Under the pieces are notes generated by a model. That model ran no database searches and was not told the DNA's origin. It saw nothing but the letters and a program-made list of their open reading frames with translations. DNA of 64,000 bases from Caldicellulosiruptor obsidiansis OB47 (GTDB lineage Bacteria; Bacillota; Thermoanaerobacteria; Caldicellulosiruptorales; Caldicellulosiruptoraceae), in assembly GCF_000145215.1 (NCBI RefSeq), contig NC_014392.1:1806001-1870000 (forward strand), given 5' to 3'. The translations under genes were made by a program, and so were the position numbers. Below, one piece after another: positions 33,407 to 42,812 of the stretch. How positions within the stretch are numbered: position 1 is the stretch's first letter; each line of letters begins with the position of its first letter.

Positions 33407-34357
33407 TTATTTGAAAAGATATGGATACGCAGCTTTTGCCAAGTCATAAATACCTTCAACAATATAGTGCGAAACTGTTTGAACATGCCTATCATCAAGA
33501 ATAATTACACTGTTGTTCTTCACAGCTTTCAGGTTTTTGAAAGCAGGGTCTTTTTTGAACTCCTCTACGTACTGCTGAGAAGTCTTTTTTGGATTGTACG
33601 ACGCAGATGGAATAACAATGATGTCAGGGTCCCACTCCAAAATTTGTTCTTTTGAGATAGTTGGCCAGCCTTTCAATCCCGCAACAGCTGCTATATTTAT
33701 AACTCCTGCATACTTTGCTATCTCATGCTGGGTTGTATTTTTGCCATATGTTGAGTTGAAATAGTATGTGTAAAAGAGCACATACTTCTTTTTTCTCAAG
33801 TATTTTACCTTTTTTTGCACAAAGTTAATTTTATCGTCCATGTACTTTATAAGAACCTGGCCTTTCTGGATTTCACCAGTTAGCTTTGAAAGATTTATTA
33901 TCTCTTGTTTGATATTTGCAATCGAATTTGGATTTAAGCTGACATATATAGGACACTTAAGACCTTTCTTCAAAAGGTCGTACTTTGACTTGTCAATGTA
34001 ATAAGGCACTATCACAAGGTCAGGGTTTGCCGCAATTATCTTTTCAATGTCGTTGCTCGAATATCTGCCTTTTACATTCTTAGCAAGATTTACGACATTC
34101 GAATTGTTCTTGTCATCAGCAAATATAGAAAGCCCAACGATTCTGTTAGCAGACACCATATTGAGCAAAATCTCATCTGTCTGAAGCGCAAGCGACAAAA
34201 TCCTTTGAGGTTTCTGTTTTACAGTTATGCTATACCCCTTTCCATCCTTGACTGTGACAGGAAAGTCAGCAGCATGAGAATAAAATGGAATTAAAGCTAC
34301 CGCAAATGCAATTAAAACAACTATTGCAACTAACTTTTTAGAAAACTTCATCAGCAT
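33407..34357 (-). CDS. FecB/BtuF-type substrate-binding protein
   Basis: About 316 residues: signal peptide ending near YSHAAD, then a periplasmic-binding TroA/BtuF-like domain (KPQRILSLALQTDEILLNM, IIAANPDLVIVPYY, EWDPDIIVIPSASYNP). It lacks the lipobox Cys expected of a Gram-positive binding protein. ATG at 34357 with AAAGGGG upstream was chosen over TTG at 34363. It is the first gene of the transporter operon. Confidence 0.88.
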   Translation of the reverse strand: MLMKFSKKLVAIVVLIAFAVALIPFYSHAADFPVTVKDGKGYSITVKQKPQRILSLALQTDEILLNMVSANRIVGLSIFADDKNNSNVVNLAKNVKGRYSSNDIEKIIAANPDLVIVPYYIDKSKYDLLKKGLKCPIYVSLNPNSIANIKQEIINLSKLTGEIQKGQVLIKYMDDKINFVQKKVKYLRKKKYVLFYTYYFNSTYGKNTTQHEIAKYAGVINIAAVAGLKGWPTISKEQILEWDPDIIVIPSASYNPKKTSQQYVEEFKKDPAFKNLKAVKNNSVIILDDRHVQTVSHYIVEGIYDLAKAAYPYLFK

Positions 34358-34393
34358 ATTCAACCCCTTTGTATGTAATAATTTGCTTGCATT

Positions 34394-34422
34394 ATTATAT
34401 CACACAAGTTGCTGGATGTCTA
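34394..34422 (-). promoter_or_regulatory. Promoter of the chelate transporter operon
   Basis: Minus strand: TAGACA at 34422-34417, a 17-base spacer, TATAAT at 34399-34394. It overlaps the 3' end of the GcvH-like gene. Confidence 0.65.
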
Positions 34423-34720
34423 TACTAATTATTTCTGTTTCTTCTGGTAATAAATTTAATAAAGTAGGATCAAAAGGTAATTCGCGATTTACCCACCTTA
34501 TATAACCACTGACAGGAGACTTTAAAGTGTATGTCTTATAGATTGACTCAATTCTTGCAAACTCCTCTCCTTCTTGGATATATCCTGATGTCTTGAAGAA
34601 TTCAAATATAACAATGTCACCAAGTTCCATCTCCAAATTCTTAGTTATACCTACCGAAGCAACCGAACCATTAACTTCAACCCATATGTCTCCAAAAAGA
34701 AGCCTCTCTCCATACAGCAT
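34400..34720 (-). CDS. GcvH-like protein without the usual lipoyl lysine
   Basis: About 106 residues with the fold pattern of glycine cleavage H protein: WVEVNGSVASVGITKNLEMELGDIVIF, EEFARIES, SPVSGYIRWVN and LLNLLPEE. In GcvH the lipoylated Lys is third after the Glu of ESVK; here the segment reads ESIYKTYTLKSPVSG, with Tyr at that place and a Lys one position later. No gcvT/P genes are nearby; the neighbours are TlpA and CcdA, suggesting a thiol-redox link. I chose the ATG at 34720, behind AGGAAGAGG. Confidence 0.7.
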   Translation of the reverse strand: MLYGERLLFGDIWVEVNGSVASVGITKNLEMELGDIVIFEFFKTSGYIQEGEEFARIESIYKTYTLKSPVSGYIRWVNRELPFDPTLLNLLPEETEIISIDIQQLV

Positions 34721-34749
34721 CTTTTTTCTTCCTCTTCCTTGAAGTATTT

Positions 34750-35247
34750 TCATTTACCAGCAAATTTTTTAAGCTGCTCATAAGTCATCATACCAACGTT
34801 TTTGGCAACTATCTTGCCATTTTTGTCAATCAAAAATGTTGTGGGTATTCCTTCAATCCCAAATTGTGCAGAAACCTTCCCATCCCTGTCAAGAAGTACT
34901 GGGTACGTAACTCCCATTGAACTTAAGAATTCCTCAACTGTTGCTTTATCCTCTTGAATGTTAATGCCAATCAAAACAACATCTTTGTTTTCGCGATGGA
35001 ATCTTTCAAAATCGGGTATCTCAGCCCTGCAGGGTGGACACCATGTTGCAAAAAAATTGAGCAAAACCTTTTTGCCCCTAAAATCTAATAATGAATACTC
35101 TTTACCATCTACTGCTAAAAGCCTAAAATCAACTCCATCTGTAGCAGCTTTCTCTTTTGAGTGCGACATAATCTGGTATACTAAAAGCCCAATCAAAATG
35201 GCGCTTATCAATATAAAGATAACACTTTTGCTTCTATTATTCAACAT
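34750..35247 (-). CDS. TlpA/ResA-like thioredoxin, membrane-anchored
   Basis: 165 residues: N-terminal membrane anchor (about 10-25) and a thioredoxin-like domain with active site FFATWCPPCRAE and cis-Pro in GIPTTFLID. It would reduce extracytoplasmic disulfides with electrons from CcdA, whose gene is adjacent. Confidence 0.93.
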   Translation of the reverse strand: MLNNRSKSVIFILISAILIGLLVYQIMSHSKEKAATDGVDFRLLAVDGKEYSLLDFRGKKVLLNFFATWCPPCRAEIPDFERFHRENKDVVLIGINIQEDKATVEEFLSSMGVTYPVLLDRDGKVSAQFGIEGIPTTFLIDKNGKIVAKNVGMMTYEQLKKFAGK

Positions 35248-35281
35248 AAAATATTCACCTCTTCTTGAATTTTTTTATCTT

Positions 35282-35929
35282 TCATCTGAAGAAATTTATC
35301 TTGTCAAAAAACGCAAGCATGCCAAATGCAATCAAAAGGGTTCCTGTAAAATACTCTACTGCCCTGCTATACCTATTCAACATACCAAAAAAAGCTTTTA
35401 GCCTGTCTATTAAAAAGCTTGAGATCAAAAACGGCACGGCAAAACCCATCGAATAGATAAAAAGCAGCATCGCTCCTTTTAAAAACGTCTCAGATAGTGC
35501 CGCCATGCTCAAAATAGACGTCAAAACTGGTCCTATACAGGGTGTCCAGCTTATACTCAAAACCATTCCTAAAATTAGCGGTGAAACATTAATATCTAAA
35601 TTACCTTTACCTTGTATTGGTATAAAAAACTTTTTTAAAAAATCTGGTGACAAGTCAAGCATCACCAGACCCATCAAAACAATAATCATTGCTGCTATCT
35701 TCTTCAATAGAAAACTGTACCCAGAAAATACGCTACCTACCGCAGCCGCAACCACTCCAAGTACAACAAAGACAATTGAAAATCCCAAAACAAACAAAAG
35801 GCTACTTTTCAACTTGCTACCCTTTTGAGAAAAAAGATATAAGATATACACAGGAATAAGTGGCAAAATACAGGGTGAGAAAAAAGACAAAAAACCGGCT
35901 ATCGCCGCCGCTAAAATATCTATTTTCAT
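35282..35929 (-). CDS. ccdA: CcdA, thiol-disulfide transmembrane electron carrier
   Basis: About 215 residues with six membrane helices and the two conserved Cys, in FFSPCILPLIPVY and SWTPCIGPVL. It moves electrons from cytoplasmic thioredoxin to the outside. ATG at 35929 has AAAGGGG upstream; the ORF is open 54 bases further, overlapping the neighbour. Confidence 0.93.
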   Translation of the reverse strand: MKIDILAAAIAGFLSFFSPCILPLIPVYILYLFSQKGSKLKSSLLFVLGFSIVFVVLGVVAAAVGSVFSGYSFLLKKIAAMIIVLMGLVMLDLSPDFLKKFFIPIQGKGNLDINVSPLILGMVLSISWTPCIGPVLTSILSMAALSETFLKGAMLLFIYSMGFAVPFLISSFLIDRLKAFFGMLNRYSRAVEYFTGTLLIAFGMLAFFDKINFFR

Positions 35930-35946
35930 TATTTTCTGCCCCTTTG

Positions 35947-36597
35947 CTATTTGATTTTGTACCCTCCATTTACAATTACCCACACGTCATCAACTGCTTT
36001 GAATCCTCTGCCATCGCTTCTTGCTACTAAATAAAAATGGTTAAATAAAAGTTGCTGGTTTGCCCCCACATCTTTTGCGCTTGTCAAATCAATAATTGTT
36101 GCCCCTTTTGGCACAACAGAAATAGCTTTTCCAACCCGCACAACAAACTCTGTTGACGCATCAAACAAAATGGTCTTGCTTTTGGGAACTTTAATAACCT
36201 CATAACCTTTGGTGTATATAAAATCACCTTTTTTTACTCCTGAAGAACTTGATATATCTTTTAATTTGGCATCAAGCTGTGCAGTTTGCAATTTTAACTT
36301 TTCAATCTCAGAAGACAAATTTGCAACTTGGCTCTGCAGCTTTGAAATATCCTGTGCTTGCCCTGCAGAAACATTTGCATCTTTTATCTTCTTATCCAGC
36401 TCATTTATTTTATTGTCTATGTACATCTTTAACTGGTCAACCTGCTTTTTAAAAAAACCATATGTGACAAGTGCGCTACTGTCAATCGATGTAGAAGAGG
36501 CAAATATAACCCCTATGCTCAGTACTCCTGCGGCCAGAACAACAAGTATCAAAAAATTTACGCCTTTTTTAAACCTGCGCCTTCTTTCTTTTTCCAA
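35947..36597 (-). CDS. Membrane-anchored coiled-coil protein of unknown function
   Basis: 216 residues: basic N-terminus (KERRRRFKK), one membrane helix (about 12-33), a coiled coil (about 50-115) and a C-terminal beta domain of about 90 residues ([18 protein letters not shown]). It resembles an extracellular protein with an SLH-like or sensor role only in outline; I recognise no family. The TTG start at 36597 overlaps mazF by 40 bases with a strong GGAGGG site, so the genes are coupled. Next downstream is ccdA. Confidence 0.6.
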   Translation of the reverse strand: MEKERRRRFKKGVNFLILVVLAAGVLSIGVIFASSTSIDSSALVTYGFFKKQVDQLKMYIDNKINELDKKIKDANVSAGQAQDISKLQSQVANLSSEIEKLKLQTAQLDAKLKDISSSSGVKKGDFIYTKGYEVIKVPKSKTILFDASTEFVVRVGKAISVVPKGATIIDLTSAKDVGANQQLLFNHFYLVARSDGRGFKAVDDVWVIVNGGYKIK

Positions 36598-37001
36598 TCA
36601 TATCCCTCCGCTGTCCATTCTATTAGCCCAAGGCTTATCAGAATTGCCTGGTTTACTTTTTCCATGACCTCATCAGAAAGCTTGCCAACTTTATTTTTGA
36701 GACGCACTTTATCAATTGTTCTTATTTGCTCAAGTAAAATGACAGAATCACGCGAAAGACCAAACTCACCTGCACGAATCTCAACATGCGTTGGAAATTT
36801 AGCTTTGCCAATCTGTGAAGTTATCGCAGCCACAATCACAGTTGGGCTGTATTTGTTCCCTATATCATTTTGAATTACCAGAACTGGTCTTATGCCGCCC
36901 TGCTCAGAACCAACATGTGGAGCAAGGTCAGCATAAAATATGTCTCCCCTTTTGATTTCAAGTGGTGGTTGATTTTGATTTTGCTGTATCACTTTCTCCA
37001 C
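36558..37001 (-). CDS. MazF/PemK-family endoribonuclease toxin (NdoA-like)
   Basis: 147 residues with the MazF core: [30 protein letters not shown] and [22 protein letters not shown]. It would cut mRNA at short specific sequences. There is an N-terminal extension of about 17 residues and a Lys-rich tail. GTG start, overlapping the preceding gene by 44 bases. The order alr-antitoxin-toxin matches Bacillus ndoAI-ndoA. Confidence 0.93.
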   Translation of the reverse strand: MEKVIQQNQNQPPLEIKRGDIFYADLAPHVGSEQGGIRPVLVIQNDIGNKYSPTVIVAAITSQIGKAKFPTHVEIRAGEFGLSRDSVILLEQIRTIDKVRLKNKVGKLSDEVMEKVNQAILISLGLIEWTAEGYDWKKKEGAGLKKA

Positions 37002-37272
37002 TCTCCGCTATCCTACTTTCTTCTATTCTATAAAAATCATACCCAAAATCATCGTAAATTATATTCTCATATTTTAAAAGTCCTTCAAAGTCAAGTGCAA
37101 GCCATTCGTTTGCAATGTTTCTATTTAGCTCTGCATACTTTTTATAACAACTTTCGAGATCTCTTTCAATCTTTTTCAGCCTTCTTTTTTCAATAACTGT
37201 CCTCATAAAACCGTCATCATAAGAATTACTTTTATACTGCAAAAGGAATTTCACAAATCGTATTTGCGGCAT
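36958..37272 (-). CDS. Putative antitoxin, MazE/NdoAI position
   Basis: About 104 residues. The middle ([36 protein letters not shown]) resembles the toxin-binding tail of NdoAI-type antitoxins, but the N-terminus ([16 protein letters not shown]) is not an obvious ribbon-helix-helix. The call rests mostly on position between alr and mazF. ATG at 37272 has AAGGGGG upstream. Confidence 0.6.
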   Translation of the reverse strand: MPQIRFVKFLLQYKSNSYDDGFMRTVIEKRRLKKIERDLESCYKKYAELNRNIANEWLALDFEGLLKYENIIYDDFGYDFYRIEESRIAESGESDTAKSKSTTT

Positions 37273-37387
37273 CTCATTTCCCCCTTGCAAAACAAAATAT
37301 AAAAAATAAAATTTAAAGCGTAGGAATGAGCGGATGAGCTTATTATCATTATACGGTCTTTGAAAAGAATAAATCAATGTAAATTTT

Positions 37388-38560
37388 TCATAAGATATAG
37401 TTTAATATTTTGACAACTCGCCCATCCTTGATAAAAACCCGTGGAATTCGCTTGCTAAACGAACACACAACCTCATAGTTTATAGTGCCAATCTGCTCAG
37501 CCAAATGATCAGCCAAAATCTCATTTTTCCCTTGTTTCCCTATAATGACAACCTCATCACCAATCTTCACATCCTCGATATCGGTCACATCTACCATGCA
37601 CTGGTCCATACATATACTCCCAACAACTTTGGCAAACTCACCTTTTATGAGAACATGCCTTTGACTACTTCCAACACGCGTAAAACCGTCTGCATAACCG
37701 ATAGGTATTGTAGCGATTTTACTTTTGCGTGTGGTTATATATCTTCTGTTGTAACTTATTGGGAAGCCTTCTGGCACCTCCTTTACATTGATAACTCTTG
37801 CTTTGACAGACATTACAGGTTTTAAGTTTATATGTTCTTTCAAACTGCTGTTTGGATAAAGCCCGTATAGAATAAGACCAAGTCTTACAACATCAAGTTG
37901 ATACTGGGGGAAACGGATTGCCGCACTGCTATTTGCAATGTGCTTATATTTAAAGTATACCCCATTTTTATTGAGTTCTTTCACAAAGTTTTCAAATTTT
38001 ATAAACTGCTCATGCGTAAAATCATCCGAATCTGGGTCGTCTGCAGATGAAAAATGAGAGAATATCCCCTCAAGTTCGATGTTTGGCAGCTTAGCAATAT
38101 TTAATATGGTGTTTACGCTCTGTTCACAGCATAAAAATCCTATTCTTCCCATTCCAGTATCAACTTTGATATGTATCTTGGCTTTTTTACCTATTTTTTG
38201 GGCTGCCTTGCTAAGATAATATGCCTGCTCATACGTATAAACTGTTTGGCTTATCTCGTTTTCAACAACCTGTTCGGACAGTTCAAAAGGAGTAAAACCC
38301 AAAATTAAAATTGGAACATCAAAATTGAAATGTCTCAGCTGCAATGCCTCGTCAATTATTGCCACAGCGAGCATACTAACACCATTTTTTACAAGTACTC
38401 TTGAAATTTCAACCGCTCCGTGTCCATATGCATCAGCCTTCACAACGGCCATTATTTTTGTTTGTGGTAAAATCTTTTTCTTGATATTTTCAAGGTTGTA
38501 CAGTAAATTGTCAAGATTTATTTCTGCCCATACCCTGTTGTAGAGCGACAATTTGGTCAT
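37388..38560 (-). CDS. alr: Alanine racemase
   Basis: 390 residues. It converts L- to D-alanine for peptidoglycan. PLP lysine in MAVVKADAYGHG (Lys41), RIGFLCCE, HFSSADDPD and the C-terminal GSICMDQCMVDVTD, SYNRRY. The start overlaps the lipoprotein stop by four bases. Confidence 0.96.
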   Translation of the reverse strand: MTKLSLYNRVWAEINLDNLLYNLENIKKKILPQTKIMAVVKADAYGHGAVEISRVLVKNGVSMLAVAIIDEALQLRHFNFDVPILILGFTPFELSEQVVENEISQTVYTYEQAYYLSKAAQKIGKKAKIHIKVDTGMGRIGFLCCEQSVNTILNIAKLPNIELEGIFSHFSSADDPDSDDFTHEQFIKFENFVKELNKNGVYFKYKHIANSSAAIRFPQYQLDVVRLGLILYGLYPNSSLKEHINLKPVMSVKARVINVKEVPEGFPISYNRRYITTRKSKIATIPIGYADGFTRVGSSQRHVLIKGEFAKVVGSICMDQCMVDVTDIEDVKIGDEVVIIGKQGKNEILADHLAEQIGTINYEVVCSFSKRIPRVFIKDGRVVKILNYIL

Positions 38561-39078
38561 CCCTTTCTATACTTTTTATATTCAGTCAAGTAAATGGTTT
38601 TCATAAATCTTTTATCTTGGTATATTACTCCTATCTTTTTCAGCTCTCCATTTGCAAAGTAGAAGTGAAGGTACCTTATATCACCTTTCAGCTCCAATGT
38701 GACAATTGTTTGATTCTGCTGAGCTACAATTGAGTACTTTTCGGCATTTATCAGCTTATCTATATAGTAGTCCAAAAATATGTCCTGGGCAATACTTTTT
38801 ATGTTTTTGCCATCCATCAAAACATTTCCGTCCTCTTTTGTCAATCTTATTTTTCTTGTGCCTTTTACAAACTCCGCCTCAACCCTCCCATTAATTCTCT
38901 TTTCTAAAAATGAGTACTTTGAAACACCATCTCTTGAAGAGATTTCTACATAGCCTTTTGCAATATAGTTGGTAAAAACCTTCAAAGAAGGACTTTGGAC
39001 CATCCTTTTACAACCAGAAAGTTCAAAAAGCAGCATAACTACTATACACAGCCAGAGTTTTTTGGACAAAAACTTCAT
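38557..39078 (-). CDS. Lipoprotein, LolA/YdcC-like by position
   Basis: 173 residues with a lipoprotein signal (lipobox LSGC, Cys at about 23) and a beta-rich domain (GYVEISSRDGVSKYSFLEKR). In Bacillus, YdcC, a LolA-like lipoprotein, occupies the same place between acpS and alr. Similarity is by fold pattern and synteny rather than strong motifs. Confidence 0.6.
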   Translation of the reverse strand: MKFLSKKLWLCIVVMLLFELSGCKRMVQSPSLKVFTNYIAKGYVEISSRDGVSKYSFLEKRINGRVEAEFVKGTRKIRLTKEDGNVLMDGKNIKSIAQDIFLDYYIDKLINAEKYSIVAQQNQTIVTLELKGDIRYLHFYFANGELKKIGVIYQDKRFMKTIYLTEYKKYRKG

Positions 39079-39087
39079 CCTTTATAT

Positions 39088-40623
39088 TTAACCTTCAATT
39101 AGTCTCCTAATAGCACTGTCCAACCCCTCTATAACATCTGAGGGCAAAATTGTCTGCATTGTCTTTTTTTCAAGCAAGATATCTGCTGAAAGAGAATGAA
39201 GATATACCGAAATTTTTGCCGCCTCAAAAGCAGAATACCCTTGAGCAATCATAGACAAAATAATACCTGTGAGAACATCTCCGCTTCCGCCTTTTGCCAT
39301 GCCAGGATTGCCAAGAACATTTATAAAAACCTCATCTCCGTCTGTTATTATTGTTCTTGAACCTTTTAGTACGCATATAGACTTAAATTCTCTTGCAATC
39401 TTTTTGGCAGCATCAATTGGATTTTTAGCAACATCTTTTACATCAACGCCAAGAAGCCTTGCAGCTTCCATATAATGCGGAGTTAAAACTTTTTGAGATT
39501 TATAGATTGCCAAGAGATTTTTTGCTTTTTGGCTTGATGCCAAAACATTTAGTCCATCTGCATCTATTACAATAGGTATTTGGAAATTCTCCAAAATATG
39601 AATCAATATCTTTTCAACTTCTTCATTCTTCGTAAGCCCACAGCCAAATCCTAAAACGTCAAGCTTAGCAAAGTATTCCTTAAATTTCACAAAACCATCA
39701 AAAGATATAACACCTTCTTTACTTTCAACTGGCAAAACTATTATCTCCGGTTTTCTTAAACTCTGAAAATAAAGTGTTTCTTGGGGAGTTATCAAGTAGC
39801 AAAGTCCACAGCCGCTTTTAATAGCAGCATTGCTGCACAGAACCGCCGCACCAGGATAATACTTTGACCCGGCAACTATTCCCACCTTGCCATAATCGCC
39901 CTTGTGAGAGTCAGGATATCTGTAAAATTTGGATACTTCTAAATCCTCAGCCGTTAAAATCTTTACCTTGATATCTTTGATAATCTTCTCAGGAATACCT
40001 ATGTCTTTCACAATGACTTTACCACAATAATAGCTACCAGGATACAAGATATGACCTACTTTGGGGTAAACAAAGGTTACTGTCTTGGAAGCACGTACAG
40101 CACAGCCTTTAACCTGAGCTGTATCAGAACAAACACCACTTGGAATGTCAACTGAATATACATCAGCGTCGCTACTATTTATATACTCAATTGCCTTTTT
40201 GTAAAGTCCGTCAATGTCTTTTGAAAGACCTATTCCAAAAATTGCGTCAACTATTATGTCAAATCTCTGGGTTTGGAGGGATAATAATAGTTCTTCTGAC
40301 AAAATGCTAACATCGACTTCCAGCCTTTTCAATATATCAAGGAAAACTTTGGATGTCAAAGTCACATTTTCATCGAATAAAAATACCTTTACATTTGGAC
40401 AAACCTGGGCAAGATACCTTGCAACAACAAAGCCATCGCCGCCATTGTTGCCTTTTCCGCAAAAAACTGCAATGTTTTTATCTTTTAGCACCCTAAAATC
40501 CTTCTTTATCTCTTCAAAAACACAAAAACCAGCATTCTCCATCAACACAACTTCAGGTATCCCTATTTCCTGCGAAGCTTTCCTGTCAATTTCCCTCATC
40601 TGGGATGAAGTCAAAACAAACAT
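39088..40623 (-). CDS. Bifunctional NAD(P)H-hydrate epimerase/dehydratase
   Basis: 511 residues. The N-terminal YjeF domain (1-210: GKGNNGGDGFVVARYL) epimerises damaged NAD(P)H hydrate; the C-terminal ribokinase-like domain (230-505: GSKYYPGAAVL, GMAKGGSGDVLTGII) dehydrates it with ADP. This is the usual fused Nnr enzyme. It lies just downstream of acpS. Confidence 0.95.
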   Translation of the reverse strand: MFVLTSSQMREIDRKASQEIGIPEVVLMENAGFCVFEEIKKDFRVLKDKNIAVFCGKGNNGGDGFVVARYLAQVCPNVKVFLFDENVTLTSKVFLDILKRLEVDVSILSEELLLSLQTQRFDIIVDAIFGIGLSKDIDGLYKKAIEYINSSDADVYSVDIPSGVCSDTAQVKGCAVRASKTVTFVYPKVGHILYPGSYYCGKVIVKDIGIPEKIIKDIKVKILTAEDLEVSKFYRYPDSHKGDYGKVGIVAGSKYYPGAAVLCSNAAIKSGCGLCYLITPQETLYFQSLRKPEIIVLPVESKEGVISFDGFVKFKEYFAKLDVLGFGCGLTKNEEVEKILIHILENFQIPIVIDADGLNVLASSQKAKNLLAIYKSQKVLTPHYMEAARLLGVDVKDVAKNPIDAAKKIAREFKSICVLKGSRTIITDGDEVFINVLGNPGMAKGGSGDVLTGIILSMIAQGYSAFEAAKISVYLHSLSADILLEKKTMQTILPSDVIEGLDSAIRRLIEG

Positions 40624-40641
40624 TTATCATCCCTTCTTTTT

Positions 40642-41007
40642 TTATTTTTCAGCAATGGCAACTGCAACTGCAACCGATTTTTGGTGAGATATACTCACCA
40701 CAATATTTTTAATTCCAAGCTCAAAACAAAGAGTCTCAGCCCTGTTATAAAGCTTTACCATTGGACAGCCAGTTTTCCCTTTTTGTATTTCTATGTCTTT
40801 GAAGCAAAAAACAATTCCTGTTGAAAGTGCTTTGGCAACTGCTTCTTTTGCAGCAAAATACCCCGCTATTGTCTCTGGGTTATATCGCCTTTCTTTTATA
40901 TATTCAAGCTCATTGAAAGTAAATATTCTTTTTAAAAACTGGTCGAATCTTTTCATATTTTTGAACCTATCAACTTCAACAATATCAATTCCAATATTAA
41001 ATATCAT
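40642..41007 (-). CDS. acpS: Holo-[acyl-carrier-protein] synthase
   Basis: 121 residues: GIDIVEVDRFKNM with the Mg-binding Asp, YFAAKEAVAKAL, SISHQKSVAVAVAI. It transfers phosphopantetheine from CoA to ACP. It is the first gene of the acpS-nnr-lipoprotein-alr-mazEF cluster. Confidence 0.95.
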   Translation of the reverse strand: MIFNIGIDIVEVDRFKNMKRFDQFLKRIFTFNELEYIKERRYNPETIAGYFAAKEAVAKALSTGIVFCFKDIEIQKGKTGCPMVKLYNRAETLCFELGIKNIVVSISHQKSVAVAVAIAEK

Positions 41008-41092
41008 AAATTATTTTCCCCTTCTGAGTTAAATATTACATAATTTTTGCTTGAAAAACAGCAAAAAATATAAATGAAAGGAGGGACTAAAC

Positions 41093-41257
41093 ATGAGTTT
41101 TATAAGCTGCTGGTATCCCTGCAAATATCAAAAAGATGGATACTGTTTAAAAACCCACGTTTGTCCACCCTCAAAATACTGTACTGAATTTTGCCTATTC
41201 TTTGAACCGGGAAAAAATGTCAAGGGAAAAAAAGAGAAAGAAAAAGAAAACCTTTAG
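41093..41257 (+). CDS. Small Cys-rich protein
   Basis: 54 residues, eight Cys mostly in the first 40 (ISCWYPCKYQKDGYC, HVCPPSKYCTEFC), then a Lys/Glu tail. A strong ribosome site (AAAGGAGGG) precedes the ATG. Similar short Cys-rich proteins that may bind a metal are common in Clostridia; function unknown. It points towards pdxT and away from acpS. Confidence 0.6.
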   Translation: MSFISCWYPCKYQKDGYCLKTHVCPPSKYCTEFCLFFEPGKNVKGKKEKEKENL

Positions 41258-41259
41258 AA

Positions 41260-41826
41260 TTATTTTACCACATTCTCCACAAAGAAAGAATGCCAATAAT
41301 TTTGAGATGTAAGCTCAGGATGAAATGTTGTAGCTAAGATATTTTTCTGCAAAACTGCAATTGGAGTTTCAAGCTCTGCTAAAACCTCAACAGTTTCTGC
41401 TACCTCAACAATTTTCGGTGCTCTTATAAAAACACACTCTGTAGTTATGTTGAACCTCGGAACAAAAACTTCTTTTTTAAAACTGTCAAGCTGGCTTCCA
41501 TAGGCATTTCTTTCTATCATTATGCTAAGTAGAGGAAGCACACCACTTCCCTGGTTTTTGATATTTTTAGAAAGCAAAATTGCACCGGCACATGTTCCCC
41601 AAACTGGCATACCTTCATATATCAAGTTTAAAATATGGTCTTTTAAGTCTGTTTCAATCAAAAATTTTCCAATTGTAGTGCTTTCTCCCCCAGGCAAAAT
41701 CAAACCATCAAGTCCTTTCAAGTCCTCTTCTTTTTTGACAAGCTGAGGCTTTGCCCCAAGTTCTTCTATCTTTTTCACATGTTCTATAACTCCGCCTTGA
41801 AACGCCAAAACTCCTATTGTCTTCAA
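41260..41826 (-). CDS. pdxT: PdxT, glutaminase subunit of PLP synthase
   Basis: 188 residues: GVLAFQGGVIEHV, nucleophile Cys in VWGTCAGAILLS, and the His-Glu pair in TTFHPELT. It supplies ammonia to PdxS. It follows pdxS after three bases. Confidence 0.96.
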   Translation of the reverse strand: MKTIGVLAFQGGVIEHVKKIEELGAKPQLVKKEEDLKGLDGLILPGGESTTIGKFLIETDLKDHILNLIYEGMPVWGTCAGAILLSKNIKNQGSGVLPLLSIMIERNAYGSQLDSFKKEVFVPRFNITTECVFIRAPKIVEVAETVEVLAELETPIAVLQKNILATTFHPELTSQNYWHSFFVENVVK

Positions 41827-41829
41827 TTT

Positions 41830-42720
41830 TTAATTCCCCCTAAACTGCAAAAGTTCATGCTCAGAAAGATTTCTCAAATCTATACCTTCCATCTCTTCGC
41901 CAAGGTCATATGATATTTCTGCCAGTATTTTGGGATCATTGTAATATGTGGTTGCCATCACAATTGCCCTTGCTCTTTTCTCAGGATTTTTGCTCTTGAA
42001 AATAGCAGAACCGACAAACACACCATCTGCTCCAAGCTGCATCATTAATGCTGCATCAGCCGGTGTTGCAATTCCGCCTGCTGCAAAGTTGACAACAGGA
42101 AGACGTTTGAGCTCGGCTGTTTTTTTCAAAAGTTCATATGATACTCCAAGTTCCTTTGCATATGCATAAAGCTCATCGTCACTTAATGATGCAGCATAAC
42201 TAATTTGCTTGTTTATTCTGCGAAGGTGTCTTACCGCTTCAACAACATTTCCTGTCCCAGCCTCACCTTTTGTTCTTATCATGGAAGCACCTTCTTGAAT
42301 TCTTCTCAAAGCCTCACCCAAATCTCTTACGCCACACACGAACGCAGCTTTGAACTTCCACTTATCAATGTGATGCTCCTCATCAGCAGGTGTCAAGACC
42401 TCGCTTTCATCAATATAGTCTATGCCAAGTGCTTCTAAAATTTGAGCTTCAACAAAATGTCCGATTCTTACCTTTGCCATAACAGGTATTGAAACAGCAC
42501 TTTTAATTTCCAATATTATTTTCGGGTCAGCCATCCTCGCAACCTTGCCTTCTTTTCTAAGGTCTGCCGGAACTTTTTGAAGAGCCATAACAGCAACAGC
42601 ACCTGCTTTTTCAGCAATCTCAGCCTCTTTTGGAGATGTCACATCCATGATGACACCGCCTTTTAACATCTGTGCAAGGCTTTTGTTAAGTTCATATCTT
42701 TCATTTACAATCTCGCTCAT
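41830..42720 (-). CDS. pdxS: PdxS, pyridoxal 5'-phosphate synthase
   Basis: 296 residues, (beta/alpha)8 barrel: [16 protein letters not shown] with the catalytic Lys, [17 protein letters not shown], and [32 protein letters not shown] for phosphate binding. It makes PLP from ribose 5-phosphate, glyceraldehyde 3-phosphate and ammonia. Confidence 0.97.
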   Translation of the reverse strand: MSEIVNERYELNKSLAQMLKGGVIMDVTSPKEAEIAEKAGAVAVMALQKVPADLRKEGKVARMADPKIILEIKSAVSIPVMAKVRIGHFVEAQILEALGIDYIDESEVLTPADEEHHIDKWKFKAAFVCGVRDLGEALRRIQEGASMIRTKGEAGTGNVVEAVRHLRRINKQISYAASLSDDELYAYAKELGVSYELLKKTAELKRLPVVNFAAGGIATPADAALMMQLGADGVFVGSAIFKSKNPEKRARAIVMATTYYNDPKILAEISYDLGEEMEGIDLRNLSEHELLQFRGN

Positions 42721-42750
42721 AATTTAGCACCTCCGTATCGATATAATTTG

Positions 42751-42779
42751 TTGAAGTCTTTTGTCGACTTTATTATAAT
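42751..42779 (+). promoter_or_regulatory. pdxR promoter
   Basis: TTGAAG at 42751-42756, a 17-base spacer, TATAAT at 42774-42779. Its -10 box overlaps the -10 box of the opposing pdxST promoter. The spacer holds the dyad AAGTC-N7-GACTT (42754-42770), a candidate operator. Confidence 0.65.
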
Positions 42780-42799
42780 TAAAATAAACTGTGTGTAAA
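42772..42799 (-). promoter_or_regulatory. pdxST promoter
   Basis: Minus strand: TTTACA at 42799-42794, a 16-base spacer, TATAAT at 42777-42772, sharing bases 42774-42777 with the pdxR -10 box. Confidence 0.6.
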
Positions 42800-42812
42800 G
42801 ACGGGATGAACG

